Source of the DNA: Lepus europaeus
Taxonomy: Eukaryota > Chordata > Mammalia > Lagomorpha > Leporidae
NCBI RefSeq assembly: GCF_033115175.1
Contig: NC_084828.1
Location: forward strand, 96,721,388 to 96,785,387
DNA length: 64,000 nt
Direction: 5' to 3'
A program made the translations under genes and the position numbers. Shown here piece by piece: positions 10,257 through 22,105 of this stretch. A model generated the notes under the pieces. That model was given only the letters and a program-made list of their open reading frames with translations, was not told the DNA's origin and searched no databases. How positions within the stretch are numbered: position 1 is the stretch's first letter; every line of letters begins with the position of its first letter.

Positions 10257-13200
10257 TGATAAATACAATTTCATAAACTTTAAAAAAATTACTGAGACCT
10301 GTACAGTAAAACTACATTTACCAACAATGCTGAGAGGCTCTGAAGGGTTACATTAGACGGCCACAGTGTCTGAGGTCTAAAATTTTAAACTAAATATTGC
10401 TACAGTCATTCCTCATAAAAAATCTAACAATTACCATTATTACAAACATATCATTAGTTATAATCTGTTCCTTGCAGGAATATCATTCAAGTTATTCCAC
10501 ATAAAACAGCACTTTAATAATGCTTTAATTTTATGAAAACAGATGACACACTTCAAGATAGAAATGTCTACATAGGGGGTCCAAAATTAATAAAACATGC
10601 TTTCCACAGAACGCTTTGGTGTATTGATTTTATTAACACATGCTTGTATCATCCTCTAAATTGATCTTAGGGGAAAAAGACAAACATGGAAGACTTTTCT
10701 TTCTCTCCCCAGCTCCCAGATTTCCAGAGTAGCATATTTTACTAGTTTGGTTCTTAACTGGATTTTTCTTAATGGCCTTGACTTCTGCCTATCAGAATCC
10801 CAAGCTGATCAGACAAGTTCAATTTCATAAAGCTCTGCAGTAGGAGTGAAGTCAGCGCTGACACTTGTAACAGGGCTGAGTGCAGGTATTTCCTGACAGG
10901 ATGATTTGCCCTGCTTCAGCTCCTGCTGCGGGCACTGGGTCAGGTCTGGGAGCCTCGGGGCATCGTGGAGATTCAGCCGCGAGGAGCAGGGCAGTTACAG
11001 ATACTCAAAAACTGTGAATTCCCTTCTTCCTCGACACAGCAAGCCTCGGGGGCTGTCTCTCTCCCTGACCCACACTCTGCTTCTCCCAGGCTGAGCCTAC
11101 GCTTGCCAAAGCTCAGGCAGGGTGCTGAGTCACTGACAGCTGATGGGCAATTCGAAAACCTGACTTGGCACCTGCCATTATCTTCAGGCCTACAGCCCAG
11201 GCCAAAGCAGGCAAGTGAGGCAAATAGATTTGAGACATTAACTAGTGGTAACACATTTAACACCGGCACCCTGCTTTTGGCAGATAAGTTTATTATCAAC
11301 ATCATAACTTTCCAAAGAATTTGAAAGAAACACGCAGAGGGAACTTCTCTGAGCTTACTGGTTATGTAGTAATAGTTTTACATTATATTAGCAGCAGGAA
11401 ACTATAGAAAAGTTGTGGATTGTGTTGTTACTTTCTTAAATAGAAGATCCTGTTCTTAAAATTACAAGATAATTTTTCCTTTAAAGATGCAGTAAGCTTT
11501 GAACAAAGGGAGATGAGCACACAGTAGGTAGATACCATTTACTGTGTGTGTGTAAAACAGTCTCCTTAACTAACTCCACACGGGGAATAAAGGAAATGAC
11601 ATCAGTCCCGCCTGGAGCAGCAAGCAGGCCAGCGGACTTCTGTCTTGCTGCTACTGGCCATGTGCTACTCAATGACTCGCGACCCTTTTCTAGGGGGAGC
11701 AGTCCGTTTGTCTGGTGGCAAAGGAACACTGTAAAGCAGATGTAACGCAGGCCCACTGGCTGTCATTTTGTTATATGTGTGTTTTATAAAACAAAGAGGA
11801 AGCGAATTCCATGGCCGCCTTTACTAGACTACTGCACTGAAGATTTCCTCTTTGGAACATGAGCTGGTGAGTGCGCCCCTCTGCCTGCATTATTCCTTTG
11901 GTGAATTTCCAGAGTAATTCATCTTCCCCAGCTCTACACTGGGAATATCAAAGTTAAAGAAGGACTAATTATGAAAATTATATTTATTTAGCCATAAATT
12001 GGTAATTTAATACCTTTGCATTATTGAAACAGGTAAATATATTAGAAAGAAAACAGTTTACCAGCAAATATGAAAGCTTTGATTCCTGTCTTGATCATTC
12101 TTTCCTTACCAACCCAAATGCAGAAGTCTCATATTCATGAAAAGGGAAAGCAGTGGGAGATGCACAGTATAAGTCCTCAAAAATGAAGAATTATATTCTC
12201 AAGGGAAATCTGACAAAACCTCATTTAACCATTTTCTTATAATTTAAAATATATATATTCATATAATCATTATATGCTTAGATGTGGGTAATAGTTCTTA
12301 AATAACAATCATCTCTAAATTTTAAAACATTTCTTTTTAACAAAATAAATGACAGTACTTGTACCTTCAGGAAGAGTTCAACTATTTTGAAGTGCAGCTA
12401 AGTATAATCACATGTAGCTGATTAATCATTCTCAGCACTGCAATTTATTGCTGCCATGACCTGATAAAAATCTCTGACAATGAACCTTGTAATGGGACAC
12501 CAGGCAAATGCATATGCAGTACTTTCTGCTGTAACTTAGAAAAGATATGCTAACCCCAAATAGGATAATTCTCATCCGAAATCCTTTATTATAAAGTTTA
12601 GCTTACAAAAAGGCAAGAGCAATTCTAGGTTGGCCACAAAACAGGTTTTCTCTTTTTTTATTGATTGTTACCCATAATATTTTGATTTGTATAATTAAAA
12701 GTATCTGCAATATTTAAATACTGTCCAAAATTGTTTTTATTGATATGGTTGAACTTTACATTATCATAAAATACTATGAACAGAAGCTTCAGATAGAGAA
12801 AATAAGGCAAATTTAGATACTTAAAACATGCAAAAGATTCAATGATAACACATTAAATTAATAATATACTAATGGTACCCAATTTACCCACTATGGGTTC
12901 TTCATATTCTGTGACAAAAATAGTAAACATCAATTTGAAATTTGGTGAATGGACCTGATTCCTGATTTATATGTAAGATATTTTACACCCTTTGCATTTA
13001 TATGGTGTTAACTTTACTGGCTGTGTTACAGTACTTTAGGAGAAATCTGTTACCAGTATAAATTTACTACCCATACTGCAGTAAATAATGGTTGGAAATG
13101 CATTCTCCTAATTTCACCTGCGAACTTATAAAGCACTACTGAATTAACAAAGGTCACGAAGGGACCAAAATTCCTGACTATTCATGTTAACTTTTCCCAT

Positions 13201-13445
13201 GAAAAGCTTCAAATATAACTCTAATAAAAAAATAGAGTTCTCAACACAAACTTTCAGCATAATTTACAGAAGCAGATTTAAATAGAGTCAATAACCAAGC
13301 TAATACTAAAAAATACACATGAAGGAGGAATTCTCGCTCTTTTTCTCTTGATAGTAAAATATAGTGGCCTCAGCAACAGGCTGAAATGCCATGAGGAGTC
13401 CCATAAGCACAAGGGACAAATCCAGACAAAGAGATAGAAAATGTC

Positions 13446-13451
13446 TCTTTA
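13446..13451 (-). promoter_or_regulatory. possible proximal ATP11B poly(A) signal (AATAAA)
   Basis: The minus strand reads GTGAATAAAGAGAC about 210 nt after the stop codon. It could give a short 3' UTR form. Confidence 0.35.
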
Positions 13452-13661
13452 TTCACAAACTGTGGCATGTTCAGGCTCAAGGTGGAATGTGCAGGAGTCA
13501 TGTTAACGCTTTCTGATTGTTTGCCACTGTAACTCTGTATGGGGGTGAACTACTCGAGGCTTCAGAAAGGGATTTCAGAGCTAATGTGGCCATTCACGGG
13601 ATGATCGTACTCAATTTTAGGACAGGAGGTGAAATGGCTCCCACAAAGTACTACTGCCCCC

Positions 13662-13743
13662 TTAGCAAGTAGACGAGTCCATTGTGGAGAGAGTCAAGAT
13701 GCTCCTGTCGTTGGTATAGAAAGGATCCGATGCACTCCATGAT
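13662..13743 (-). CDS. ATP11B: ATP11B last coding exon and stop codon
   Basis: 82 nt of coding sequence. One base completes the arginine, then SWSASDPFYTNDRSILTLST and MDSSTC, and the TAA stop is at 13,662-13,664. Acceptor TACTTTAG at the right edge. The serine/threonine-rich tail is cytosolic. The 3' UTR follows directly. Confidence 0.95.
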
Positions 13744-15495
13744 CTAAAGTAACAATAAGAAAAAAGTTTGGCTCACTAGGACCTAGGTTTTAATTGAGAA
13801 AAAAATAGACTCTGACACAGGATCAAAATTCAATTTGAGCTTTAAAATAATCACTGATTCATTTTTTAAATGCTAAAGAAAAGTTCCTCATGCTACACTG
13901 AATGCTCTATTTATGCCATCCAAAAACTTGGAAAAAATAATGCCCTAGTCATCATACAGAAATATTAGCCAAAATGCAGACATTCATTCGCAAAAAGACA
14001 ATCTCCATAGGTAGTAGAGCGTGAGATACTTTTAAAATCTTAACAATTATTAAGAAATAAGTATTTTATTAAGAGTTATGCATATGCAGTTTTACTGAAA
14101 AGCAATTAGGTTGTATTTTGACATTACAGAAGCAAACAAAAATCCCACTTACCAAAAGCTCTGGAAATAATTAGTAGTTTGTTCATATTACTGGTCATTT
14201 CTTCTCTACTATAATACTATTCTAAATATTCTAGCCTGATCAGCTTTTATGTAGTAAATGGTTTACTCAATAGGTATCAAAGACACCTGTAGGTCCCCAG
14301 TGTTTTCACTCCACTCTGAACACATGATCCTCTACTGGTCTGGAAAAGTTAACTGTTTTCTGAATGACAAGGTCCTTACACAAAGTCATTCCGTAATACT
14401 TTACTGGCAGCTGTAAACTTAAATTAGCTTGAGTTAACTTTAGCTAAAATAACTCAAGTCCAAAAGTAACCGAACATGCTTCACATAGACTGACCTAGTT
14501 CAAGGACAACATTAGGATTACCAAATAAAAGGTGGTTTTTCTTGTGAGATTAAATTGATGCCAGAGTTCCCACTTTCTCTAAGCAGAGATGTTAGTGCAA
14601 GAGACTAACATTTCAAATGGTCCCAATCCACCCTTTACCTGCACATATCTCATTTCCTAGAGACCTAAGCTTGTACTCAGTTCACGTTTGAATCAGTCAT
14701 CAAGGGAGCTCAGCCACAGTGAAGTCTGACACGTTGAAATTTTACAGAGTTGGCAGACAGAAAGACAAGCAGCGATGGCTCAAGTTCTCCAATTTAGTTT
14801 CTGGAAAACCTTGAACAGTATCTCAGCCTACGGAAGGACCTGTTCCCCACTGTTTCCGTAGCACCTCGCACTGTGATTGGCACTTATTAGGTACCTGGGA
14901 TTTACAGAATAAGTGAACAAAATGAGATTATAAAATTTCTTAAACAGCTAAGTGTTTGTAGGGGAAGCAGTATGTTTTTAATTGTAACTTTGTAACTATC
15001 AGTGCCCAATTATCTGGAGTCAGGTGTCCAATTCTAAACTGTCTGATATATGTTAGTTTTTCCTCTTTCCAACCATTGCTTACACAGAAGAATCATGTTA
15101 TGTAAGTTTTTCATTTTTCTCTTTTCAGAGCATACATGTGCACTCATAGCTTAAATATAATTTTTGACAGAGCATTAAACACCTCAACTACATATTAACT
15201 ATTTAAACTCCTTTCCATTTACAAGATAGTTTTGATTAGGATAAAGTTGCTGTTGGTAAAATACAGGACATCACTGCTGAAACGCAGCTCTTTAGCATGT
15301 GACAGGGCACATCTGAGCACCATGACCCTCCCTTTGAAACTAAGCTTGCAATATGGCATTCTTCCTTAACAATAGCAATACAATGGAAGGAAAATTTTTG
15401 TGCCTGGGTGGTAAAAATTCCATCAGGAGACAATTCTGTCACATAGAAGCACTAGTTGCATTTCTCAAATGATGTCCATTACTCTTTATGCTTAA

Positions 15496-15784
15496 ATTAT
15501 TTATCTGAGAGGCAGAGAGAGAGAGAGCAAGAGAACATGAGCTCTCACCTACTGGCTCATTCCCCAAATGGCTGCAAGGATGCTGGGAACCAGGAATACA
15601 ATTCAAGTCTCCCATGTGGCTGGCAGGCACCCAATTACTCGAGCCACTACTGCTGCCTCCCAGGGGTCTGCATTAGCAGGAAGCTGGAGTCAGGAGCCAG
15701 AGCTGGGAATTGAACTCAAGCATTCTGACATAGGCCATAGGTGTCCTAATTGGTGGCTTAATCCCTAGGCCAGAGCCTGTGCCT
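15496..15784 (-). repeat. CSINE, older subfamily
   Basis: ttatctgagaggcagagagag tail, reverse-strand body and end aggccagagcctgtgcc. Confidence 0.75.
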
Positions 15785-16957
15785 AAAAATGACTTTTAAA
15801 GTTCAAATATTATGTTAATGGATCTATGGAAATTTTCAGATAGCCCTTCGAAAAGCACCAAGTAGCTCTGTGTGTTGTATGATTTTCTCCTCTAGAAAAA
15901 AATTATGAAATCTGAAAAGATTTTTTAAATCACTCATCTGAGGAAAAAAGGGAGAAAATGACAATAATAACCAATAATACAACCTGAAATGGTAGATAAA
16001 ATTGGAAGGGTATTTATAGTCTGTCAAATATGATATTAACTACTAAGTTAAACATTAAGTAAGGAAAATGAAAAAACAAAATATCAGAAAAGAATACGGT
16101 ACAATTTTAAGTGAAAAGAAGTACAGATGATAACAGCCACCTTCAGAACATATCAGAGTGAGTCTGAAAGCCCCGGGGCAGGTTCCACAGGGGTAATGCA
16201 GCAGAAACATAGCTATGTGATGAGAGTGAGAGCACAGTACCTACACAGCCGACAGCAAGAAAATGGGCATATGTGTAAAGCAGAAAACACTTACTGGCTC
16301 ATTGAAAATTAATTCTAGTTAAAAAAAATCATTAGTAAAGATATACTTTGCCATTAAGGAGAAATTTCTGTTAAAATAGAAATTTTAAAAACTTTGTAGA
16401 TATTTTATTGTGGTATTTTAGTCTAATTCTCATCTCGGTTCTTTGCAGTAAAGCTGTGTTATTATATTATGTAAAATAACATAAATTAGATCCTTCTGGA
16501 ACAACCTTTGGGAAACTCACTAGCCTAGGTATGTAACAGAACTATTTTCTTATATTTTACAATACAATTGTGTAAGTTATAACAAAGTGCCAATAAATTT
16601 AGTTGCTCATATAATCCTTTTATGTGAAACAAATTACTACAAAATGGTATCACAGTATTATGGAAATATTTTGGATCACATGTTATTTGTAATCAACTCA
16701 GAATAAATGGGAACTGAAACGAGACATTATATGAAGATAGACATGCCCTTTATAAAGTTGGTTGTACCATAAAGGCATGGCCCCCCAAAAAAAGAAGAAA
16801 AATAGCTAAAAGTAAAGTGACTACAAGTTCAACAGTAAAGGTTACCTGAATTTTATGATGCATGAATGATATCATACTCTTCATTTTTTAGAACACAAAG
16901 CTAACTAGGTATTAAAATCGTTTCATCAACAGATGAGAGTGGGGCCTTCTCACCCTT

Positions 16958-17116
16958 CTACTCCCTGCTCTTGAGCCACACTTCCACTTCTTCTAAGCCA
17001 TGGCACAAGCAGGAAGTGAGCTGCTCAACTGGCACAGTGAGGACAACGGGAATGGACCTCAGTTCCCCCCCGCCGGTGCTAGGCTGCTCTGATTTGGGGA
17101 GTATGACATCATTCAC
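16958..17116 (-). other. candidate alternative ATP11B terminal exon (17.0 kb)
   Basis: Lies in the last intron. The acceptor TTTCTGTGCTTGCTGTTCTTCAG region is strong. Phase 0 reads VNDVILPKSEQPSTGGGELR and 32 more residues to a TAG at 16,958-16,960. It fits only if spliced from a phase-0 exon such as 29,492-29,657; after the penultimate exon (phase 2) it would stop at once. The sequence is GC-richer than its surroundings. Confidence 0.25.
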
Positions 17117-17692
17117 CTGAAGAACAGCAAGCACAGAAAAAGCCGTTTCTACTCCGTACCTTTTGGGGAAAGTATGAAGAATGAATCCCTTCCATTTTCA
17201 GGTGAATTTTAAATGGCATTTAACAAAAACTGGTAGTTTTGGTTAAAATCCACAGAAGCAAGCACTGTGATAACTCTAATTCAAGAAACAGATTCTGGAG
17301 GGGACAAAATGCTAAGATTCTTCTAATGTGTATTTTTAAAAGTCTGTGCTAATTGCTACACTTTTAATTAGACAATAAATACCAAACAAATGAAACTGAA
17401 AAATCATAACTTATAACATTTTTACAGACATAAGGAGTAGGGAGCAGAAATACAGCCTTTTATGTTCATAAATATCTCAAAAAGCCTCTGAGGACTGACT
17501 AGAAAACACTCATGAAGCAAAGCAAAGCCTTTTGATTTGTGATGATTTTGTAAAGACAAAAAGCAAAATTTAAGAAATGCAGATAATGAAACAGTATATA
17601 GGTGTAATTTTAAAAAGAAAGTTATACAAACTATGAAAGAGTAAAATACACACACTCCTAACCACCACGTTTTGCAAAGATTATAAAACACA

Positions 17693-17720
17693 TTTATTTA
17701 TTTATTTATTTATTTATTTT
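17693..17720 (+). repeat. (TTTA)n microsatellite
   Basis: Six to seven ATTT units next to the penultimate exon. Confidence 0.9.
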
Positions 17721-17955
17721 GCTCATTAGATGAAGTCTCTTCAAAGGTGCTTTCTCTTCCTCTGTGAATGACCGAACCCTCTGCCCCAAGCTACCGTGCC
17801 ATCTACCATCCAAGTACGCTAATACACTGTGGCCTTCCTGCTTCAGTTGGTAACACCAGCTGCTGGTTTACTAGGGATCTGCAGGGGCAGGGTCATCCTG
17901 TTCCAGCCCAGAGGCTACTCATCTGCAGCACAGGCTACTTAGAGAAATTTCACAC

Positions 17956-18089
17956 CTGCTGATGTGGGTAGGACTACATCTTCCTATAACTCGTTCCAGC
18001 ATTCTTCTAACAGACGTGCACGTTGTTTCTCCTTCTGGGAAACAGCACAGGGAGTCCACGCACTTGATACCTGAATTTGTTTCAGTAAG
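17956..18089 (-). CDS. ATP11B: ATP11B penultimate coding exon (cytosolic tail)
   Basis: 134 nt; about residues 1107-1150, starting LTETNSGIKCVDSLCCFPEG and ending GRCSPTHIS plus a split arginine. The acceptor is CTCCTCTAG and the donor is AG|GTGTGA. It starts in phase 0 and ends in phase 2. The reading is cysteine-rich and was placed by matching the tail wording known for ATP11B. Confidence 0.93.
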
Positions 18090-18574
18090 CTAGAGGAGTT
18101 GAAGCAGAAAAAAATTAGTTATTTATAGATTTGGGGCTTACAAAAAGCAATAAAAAACTTACAACAAGCACTTTGCAGCCAAAAGTAATTTATATAGATA
18201 TACATGCGTTCGTAAAATATGGAAATGTATGAAAGGCTTCAATATAACAGAGTATATTCATACAAAAATACCTAAAAGCTTTATGCTCTAAATTAGGTGT
18301 CTAGTAGAATAATTACATAAAACAAGTAGCTGGATATTATTTAAATCTGCAAAGGTTTAGGACTTTATCTCTTTAATAATTTATTGTGGTTAAAATGGTT
18401 TCTATGTCAACCACTCAGAAACTTAATGAATTCTAATTCTCTTGAGGTTTTTGTTTAGGTGGGACACTCCTGACATTCTTATGAGAAAAGTGGAGTGTCG
18501 ACTATCTTGAAGACTGGGAAGAACAGTCAGGCAGGACCTAATCCCAATCTTCAGTCGTGACAGCAACAATAACC

Positions 18575-18690
18575 ACAACCACAGGGACAAGCACTTTACC
18601 AAAGTTTACTATGTGCCGGTTCTAAGCACTCTACGTAAGTCTACTCCATGATTATCTTTGAAAAAGGCATGATCTACCTTAAATCGCTAA
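18575..18690 (-). repeat. MIR fragment
   Basis: tactatgtgccggttctaagcactctacg is the reverse of the MIR 3' part. Confidence 0.6.
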
Positions 18691-19583
18691 AAAGCAATTA
18701 AATGCCAATCGTGCTCATCCTTTTTTTTTTTTAACAGCAATGGCACAGTGTTAAAATGTATTAAGGAAGTAAATCATACAATTAAGATTTAAACTTGAAT
18801 TCAATTTTCAAATACAGATTTATATTGATTCAGGCATAGACAGCCCAGTAAGATAACTTAATTCTATACTTTTAACAGTCTTTAATGGTGTTAAAATGGA
18901 AGGGAAAAATGGTGTGACTATGTCGCTCAATGAATCCCAACCCTGGTTTTGCTAGTCAAGAATGCTCCTAATTTGTCAAGGGTTGTCATTTTTTTTTAAA
19001 GTGATTTTATTTCACTTTTCTTTACATATATAGCATCCTATATAGCAAATCTTTTGAAGATTTTGAGGAAGGAAAACAATAAAAACAAATCCCTAGAGGT
19101 TGGGAATCATGGTATGTCGGGGACAGGCAATGGTGGAAATGCACACAATGGACACAGAGACAGACGTGGTGGGGCATGAACAGCCTGGCACCCTGGTGAG
19201 GCTCAATGATCCTGCCAGATCAAGAGCAGTGCAAGCTACAACCGGGTTCATTTGGCAACTATCCAAACAAGAAAGAGCCACATTGCACTTGCTCTTCCAT
19301 TATAGTCCTCGGTTTAGCACCCATTAGGATACTGTTCTTCCACTGTGTTTTGTTTACAGACATTTCATGAAAAGTTCTGCTGGCAATTATTTGGGAAACA
19401 CTAGTTCAAATAACTCTACCAGGGACTTTTAAAGTAAAGGACTGTCAGTAAGTCAGGATTCATGGTCAGTCTCCAGAGGGAAACCTGAGACACCATAATT
19501 CTCCAACTTGTTTTTGGAGTAAATTCCCCTATCCCTCACCAGGAAAAATTAGTCAACATGGGGATGAACAATAATACTCAGAG

Positions 19584-19852
19584 TGGGGCAGGTACAACGG
19601 CACAGCAGGCGAAGCTGCTGCTGGGGGTGCCTGTATCCCATATTGGAGTGCCTGATTCCAGTCCTGGCTGCTCTGCTTCCAATCTTGCTCCCTGCTGATG
19701 CCCCTGGCAGGCAGCAGATGATGACCCACGTACTTGGTTTCCCACCACCCATGTGGGAGGCCCAGATGGAGTTTTCAGGGGGGCGTTTGGGGAGTAAACT
19801 GGGGGTTGAAAGATCTCTTCCTTTGTCTTTCAAACAAAATAAACAACTTTAA
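19584..19852 (+). repeat. CSINE
   Basis: ggggcaggtacaacggcaca head to caaacaaaataaacaacttt tail. Confidence 0.82.
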
Positions 19853-20299
19853 ACACATATTCAGAGAAACAGTTTTGGAAATATAGTTTAGATAACAGGA
19901 TTTTATCAGGTACCCAATTTTTTCTTCGGGCTCCTGGGTTCCAGTTTCCCCTAATCTCAATTTTACCTTCAAAGAACCAGGATTCTGGGGCTTCCACAGG
20001 CTCAACGGATAAAGTACAAGGCTCCGGGGGACCCTGTGTGCCCTTTCTAACCGGTCTCCATGCTGCCCTTCCTGCTCTACTTCCCAGTGCTCCCATGTAG
20101 GCACACCAGCCGGGCAGCACTTGCTATCTGTGGCATATGGCAGGGCTGTCACCAGATAGGGTCAGAATGCTGACTACCATGCCCAAGTTTAGTTTAAATT
20201 CCATCATCTCCTTGAAACTTCTCTCCCTTTGCCAACTATGACTAGTCACTTCCTATCTGGATCCTATTCCAGTGCTTGTTTGTATCATTTAAATGGCAC

Positions 20300-20640
20300 A
20301 AGCACTTAAATTCAACTTTCATTTATTGAGTAAAGTACTGTGCCAGTTCCCACAGGGGATAGCAACCTTGCTCTCAGTTTAGTTAAGGGTAAAGAACACG
20401 GCGGGAGAGAAGACAAGTACAGGAGAGCATGCTATGCTCCATGCCAGGGGAAGAAGCCGCACATGGAAAGTCCCACAACCTGTAACAACCCTAAGAGGCA
20501 CCGAGATCATCCCTATTTTGCAGATAAGACAAAGAGATACAAAATCTGTTCCATCACTCACTCAGCTGGGACTTGAGTCTTGGTTTCTCTGATTCCAGAC
20601 CCCAAGCCACTTTACCACACACCACACTGCCTTCTTCTAA
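20300..20640 (-). repeat. MIR
   Basis: tttattgagtaaagtactgtgcc followed by ccctattttgcagataagac and a gctgggacttgagtc end, the reverse of MIR, with an internal insertion. Confidence 0.65.
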
Positions 20641-21293
20641 CTGTGGTGTGAGGCAGACTGCTCAGAAGAGAGGAGGGAAAACTCAGGCTCAGTGGTTATT
20701 AGTTACTGGTAAGAGGGCAAGAAAGCCTGGATGAAAAAGATGGCATTCGGCACATATCTGGAAGGATGGGTGGGATTTCAGTAGCTGCAGAAGGGAGAGA
20801 AAGGACATTCCAAACTGGTGGAAGAAAATGAGTAACTGTGTGTGGGCAAAAGTGTGGATGGTATGTATTCAGCAGAAGCTCAGCCTGAATGTATTATTAT
20901 TATTATTACTGCCCTCTTGCGAGTAGCCAGTGTGACTCACATTGTGATCCCCACACTGCTGACCCATAAACTCTCAATTACGGGCCTGTGAGGAGGTCAG
21001 TGCTTCTGGTCTGTGAGTGACAGCTTTGAAAGTTTTACAGTAATCTGATAGAACACTCTTAACTGTTTAAGCCAGTAATTAAAGAATCTGAACTTATTTC
21101 ATATATCTTTAAAAATTAATTTTCCTAATACTTTAGTTTACTTACAAAACTATTGGTTCATGATGGACTGGGAATTAAAAACAAGAAAACAAAACAATGA
21201 ACTGGTCCTTCACTTCATGGAAATACTGAAACAGACCAGAAACTCAAGAACAAGGATCTTCTCTGGTACTTCTTAGATGAATAACATGTGACG

Positions 21294-21590
21294 GGGCTGG
21301 CACTGTGGCTAGTAGGTTAAACCCCCACCTGCGGGGACGGCATCCCATATGGGTGCTGGCTTGAGTTCTGGCTGCTCCTCTTCCAATCCAGCTCCCTGCT
21401 AATGGCCTGGGAAAGCAGTGGAAGATGGCCCAAGTGCTTGGGCCCTTGCACCCATGTGGGAGACCTGGAGGAAGCTCCTGGCTCCTGGTTTCAGATCAGC
21501 CCAGCTCCAGCCATTGCGGCCATTTGGGGAGTGAACAAGCAGATAGAAGACCTCTCTTTCTGTCTCTCCCTCTCAACTAAATAAATCTTT
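21294..21590 (+). repeat. CSINE
   Basis: ggggctggcactgtggctag head to ctaaataaatctttaaag tail. Confidence 0.9.
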
Positions 21591-21920
21591 AAAGAAAATT
21601 AATAATATGTGCTTTGCTCATAGCTGGTGCTCCATCAACTGAAAGGGATTTACAGAAGCTGACATCCAGCCAGTCACTAGCAAGTGCTGGTCCATGCGTG
21701 TGCAGAACGCAGCTTGGGTGTGGATCTGACCTTAGGTAATTATATTAGTTTGCATTCATCACTTTTCAGTTAAGAGCAGGTATTAAAACATAGGCAACCC
21801 AATGGAGAATAAACACTTTGAAGTTTCAGAAATATTATAAAGAAATGACTTCTTCAGGTTACTTTCTGAACCAAATAAAATATATTTCCTTTATTCCTTA
21901 AACTAGTTTGAAAATGCTAC

Positions 21921-22105
21921 CTGCTGGTTAACTGTGTAAAGCTATCTACAGAAAATGCTACCCTAACTTCCAAACTCGACTGCTTTCCCACGTAGGCATC
22001 TTTGATCCCAATATTCAGGAACTGGGAGCTCAGCCAGAGTACACGGAGCCACAGCTGCCAGGACAACCTGGGGTGGGGGTGGGGCGGCTCTGAGTTCCAT
22101 ATCAT
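21921..22105 (-). other. candidate alternative ATP11B exon (22.0 kb)
   Basis: The acceptor TGATTCCCTCTCTTCAG is followed in phase 0 by MIWNSEPPHPHPRLSWQL and an open frame of 62 residues ending at TAG 21,917-21,919. The stop is formed by a GTAG that is also a possible donor (AGCAG|GTAGCA), which would give a phase 0/2 exon like the known penultimate exon. A second acceptor, CCCCACCCCAG, lies within it. Inference only; the chance of a false positive is substantial. Confidence 0.25.

Larger units (their letters stand above)
10235..13661 (-). other. ATP11B: ATP11B 3' UTR
   Basis: About 3.4 kb from the stop codon to just past the distal poly(A) signal. The length is close to what I recall for human ATP11B. 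AT-rich, with no CSINE, L1 or MIR recognised. One GC-richer islet sits at about 10,850-11,230. Several internal AATAAA motifs (minus strand), for example at about 13,446 and 12,585, could give shorter forms. The distal end is inferred, not shown by transcript data. Confidence 0.75.
13744..17955 (-). other. ATP11B: ATP11B last intron
   Basis: 4.2 kb, AT-rich. Holds one CSINE, a (TTTA)n run at about 17,693-17,720 and the candidate exon at 16,958-17,116. The rest, including 13,750-15,490 and 15,790-16,930, shows nothing I can name. Confidence 0.85.

Noticed and set aside
10965-11324. Overlapping frames of about 110-119 residues on both strands
   Set aside because: They lie in the ATP11B 3' UTR islet. 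They have no family resemblance and overlap on opposite strands, as GC-rich noncoding DNA often does.
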